A DNA stretch of 6,835 bases, from assembly GCA_964530445.1 (NCBI GenBank), contig CAZHBJ010000171.1, positions 1 to 6,835 of the forward strand, given 5' to 3'. Below, piece after piece: positions 4,740 through 6,835 of this stretch; position 1 is the first letter of the stretch, and each line of letters starts with the position of its first letter. The notes under the pieces are model-generated. The model did no database searches. It was not told the origin of the DNA and saw only the letters and a list, made by a program, of their open reading frames with translations. The position numbers and the translations under genes are program-made. Source of the stretch: FEN-1297 sp964530445. Lineage in GTDB: Bacteria > Bacteroidota > Ignavibacteria > Ignavibacteriales > Ignavibacteriaceae.

Positions 4740-4773
4740 CGGACAAATTTAAAAATATCTAAGAGGAAAAATT

Positions 4774-6835
4774 ATGAAAAATCTTTTACGGCAATCATTA
4801 AGTTTTGTATTATTTTTTATTCTCATTATTTGCGGATCAAATAACTCTTTTGCTCAAAGATACTGGAATACAGCAGCTAAATTCGACGGAACCGCACACA
4901 GTTATATAGTTGTTGTACCTTATCAGGGTCTTAGAGATTTATCAGGCGGTTTTACCGTAGAATGCTGGTTTAATTGTTCAAAAGCCGGATACTATACCTT
5001 GTTCGGTAAAAACGGGTTTAGGCTTTTACTGGATGCGACAAATAATAATAGGGTTATCGGGCGGATGCAGACTAACAACAATACAAAGTTGTACACAAGT
5101 GTAAAAACTGCTATGAAACCGAATACATGGTATCACCTTGCTTGCACATACGATAGCATATCGGGATTGATGAGTTTTTATATCAATGGGAATTTGGATA
5201 CTTCAACTACTAATTCAAATGCAGGTCCCCTGCCGGGTTCGGATTCATTATTAATCGGTAAATCAAATTACGGTTATTTTAACGGTATGCTTGATGATAT
5301 AAGAATATATAATAATGCTGTTACTCAATCTACTATCCAGGCCGATTACAGGCACCCTCTTGTAGGTGCAATAGATGATCCTAATCCGAATTTTGTAACT
5401 TATCCTATTTTAGTTATGGCATGCAGTTTCGAAGCTAATAGCGGCGGACCGTTCGGCGGTTTATATTGTTATGACGGCTATAATAATTATTATCCTTATA
5501 ATGTCACTCCTATAGATCTGGGAAGTCATCCTTCTCAAACTTTAATTCCTAATTCGGCATTAAATATTCCTATTCAAACTAAAAGTTATGCAGTGGTCCC
5601 TTCGGATCCTAGCAACGATCTTTCCGGGCCGATGACTATTGAAGCATGGGTATTTCCTCAAAGTGTTCCAACAGATTATGAGTATATTATCTCAAAAGAA
5701 AGTGCGGATAATAAAGGCTATTGGATATCTTATTCTATGTATGATAACCAGCCGATTCTATGGTTTGGTACAAATTCAGGTGCTACCGGCTCACGCTTAA
5801 CCGTTCCGGAAAACCAGTGGAGTTTTATTGCAGGTACTATTACTAATTCGGATACAATGAAACTTTACATTAATGGAAAACTTGATTTTGCATATCAAAA
5901 GTCTTTTCCGGAAAGCAATACTGACAGTTTATATTTCGGAAATAAATCCGGCGGAACAGCAGCTAATAGCTTTGCAGGTTATATAGATGCCGTAAGAATT
6001 TCTAATTTTTCAAAATCACAATCTGAAATTCAAAAAGATATGTTTAATATGACAGACTTTGTAAATGAACCTGCTCCTCCGAAGTATACAGCTAGTTATA
6101 ATTTTGATTATACCGGACTGACAAGTACAAATACCGGCGATTACTGCTATTTGAAAGGCAATGCTTTGTACAGTTCGGAATATTATGTTGCTAATCCCAT
6201 ATATTCTGTTTCTCCGATACTGGGAAACAATTATCCCGGTTTCCCCGATAAATTTACTATAAAGCCCGCCTTTTTAAGAATTCCTCAATATAACTCTGCC
6301 GGATATATGCAAAACGACAGCCTGAACATTACAAACACCGGAACTGTTTCCGATATAAAATTATTTGTTGCATTAAATCATACTTCTTTAAGTGATCTTC
6401 AAATATCGTTGTTCGATCCTTCGGGTGATTCGGTTCTTGTTTGGAATGGAGATTATGGTAATCGTTCTTGTTATAATTTAACAACTATTTTTGACGACAA
6501 TTCTACCGATACTTTAGTAGACGGTAAATTTATTGATTTCGGTCCCAGTATAATGCCTTTAAATTCCTTAGACCAAACTTTTGCCGGTAAAAAAGCCGGC
6601 GGCAAGTGGGCTTTAAAAATCACCGACCTTAATAATGGAAATACCGGTTTCCTTTACGGATGGGGACTGCAAATAAAGACAGTCACCGGTATTAAAGATT
6701 CTAAATCGTCACCGAAAAATTTTCTGCTCTCTCAAAATTATCCTAATCCGTTTAATCCAAGTACCAAAATAAAATATTCAATCCCAAATTCTCCCCTTCC
6801 CTTTGGGAAGGGGCTGGGGGTTAGGCTTGAAGTTT
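4774..6835 (+). CDS. Secreted LamG-LamG-P-domain protein with T9SS tail (3' partial)
   Basis: 687 codons are visible with no stop before the window edge; probably only 15-30 codons are missing, judged by usual tail length. The start has AGAGGA (4762-4767) 6 bases upstream. Residues 1-27 are a signal peptide ending NSFA before Q28. Residues about 33-193 form a LamG/concanavalin-like domain (FTVECWF, NTWYHLACTYD, FYINGNLD, FNGMLDDIRIYN). A second follows at about 262-420 (MTIEAWVFP, NQWSFIAGTI, LYINGKLD, FAGYIDAVRISN). Residues about 514-636 resemble the P-domain of proprotein convertases (SDLQISLFDPSGD, FDDNSTD, GKWALKITDLNNGNTGFLYGWGLQI). The tail from about 649 contains SQNYPNPFNPSTKIKYSIP, a T9SS type A sorting signal. 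No catalytic domain is present, so surface binding to sugar or protein, or adhesion, is inferred. A palindromic repeat interrupts the tail at 6790-6825. Confidence 0.9.
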   Translation, partial: MKNLLRQSLSFVLFFILIICGSNNSFAQRYWNTAAKFDGTAHSYIVVVPYQGLRDLSGGFTVECWFNCSKAGYYTLFGKNGFRLLLDATNNNRVIGRMQTNNNTKLYTSVKTAMKPNTWYHLACTYDSISGLMSFYINGNLDTSTTNSNAGPLPGSDSLLIGKSNYGYFNGMLDDIRIYNNAVTQSTIQADYRHPLVGAIDDPNPNFVTYPILVMACSFEANSGGPFGGLYCYDGYNNYYPYNVTPIDLGSHPSQTLIPNSALNIPIQTKSYAVVPSDPSNDLSGPMTIEAWVFPQSVPTDYEYIISKESADNKGYWISYSMYDNQPILWFGTNSGATGSRLTVPENQWSFIAGTITNSDTMKLYINGKLDFAYQKSFPESNTDSLYFGNKSGGTAANSFAGYIDAVRISNFSKSQSEIQKDMFNMTDFVNEPAPPKYTASYNFDYTGLTSTNTGDYCYLKGNALYSSEYYVANPIYSVSPILGNNYPGFPDKFTIKPAFLRIPQYNSAGYMQNDSLNITNTGTVSDIKLFVALNHTSLSDLQISLFDPSGDSVLVWNGDYGNRSCYNLTTIFDDNSTDTLVDGKFIDFGPSIMPLNSLDQTFAGKKAGGKWALKITDLNNGNTGFLYGWGLQIKTVTGIKDSKSSPKNFLLSQNYPNPFNPSTKIKYSIPNSPLPFGKGLGVRLEV
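6790..6825 (+). repeat. Palindromic repeat inserted in frame in the T9SS tail
   Basis: CCCCTTCCC (6793-6801), TTT, GGGAAGGGG (6805-6813) is a perfect 9-bp stem, followed by CT and a run of five G. This C-run, T's, G-run, second G-run order mirrors the intergenic 28-bp elements, although the sequences are not the same. In the gene's frame it reads SPLPFGKGLGVR, placed between KIKYSIPN and LEV, where the sorting domain normally has only a short turn between two beta strands. The 36 bases are a multiple of three and keep the frame open into the expected LxV strand. Similar SPLPxGxGLGVR-like peptides are familiar to me from tails of related bacteria, recalled without a search. Confidence 0.7.

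Noticed and set aside
4825..4836. Lipoprotein signal in the LamG protein
   Set aside because: LIIC has Ile at -1, not Gly, Ala or Ser, and a good cleavage site SFA/Q follows at residues 25-28.

Overview
The window looks like an AT-rich accessory stretch from a Bacteroidota/Ignavibacteria-type bacterium. The strongest clue is the C-terminus of the right-hand gene, SQNYPNPFNPSTKIKYSIP, a type IX secretion (T9SS) type A sorting tail of the style common in Ignavibacteria and relatives. A GWxTD-type protein and an abundance of G/C-run palindromes in the spacers fit the same group. The assignment is by family style, not by a search.

Layout. Positions 1-1083 are non-coding: 28-bp C-run/G-run elements set among degenerate 7-bp tandem repeats (1-235), a plain AT-rich stretch (241-694), a cluster of GC-rich hairpins (695-868), and a leader with two inverted repeats (982-1042). 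Positions 1084-3261 encode an exported TPR + GWxTD-like protein. Positions 3262-4773 hold no convincing gene. This spacer starts with two more 7-bp-periodic arrays separated by a 10-bp-periodic one and a fourth 28-bp element (3264-3545), continues with AT-rich sequence carrying two doubtful micro-ORFs, and then has four separate hairpin elements (4046-4459). Positions 4774-6835 encode a secreted LamG-LamG-P-domain protein with a T9SS tail; it runs off the right edge.

The two genes are on the same strand, but 1.5 kb of repeat-rich sequence separates them, so they are unlikely to be one operon. Both products appear to be exported: the first lacks a visible sorting tail and probably stays in the periplasm or envelope, and the second is probably delivered to the cell surface or released by T9SS. 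Both starts are preceded, 34-41 bp upstream, by a perfect palindrome with ACAAA/TTTGT ends.

The most notable features are in the repeats. (i) The spacers keep a clear 7-bp register over 70-98 bp, with the 7-mer changing gradually along the array. (ii) A palindromic C-run/G-run element, similar in design to the intergenic 28-bp elements, sits in frame inside the T9SS sorting domain, where it is translated as SPLPFGKGLGVR. No complete novel enzymatic or defence system was found.
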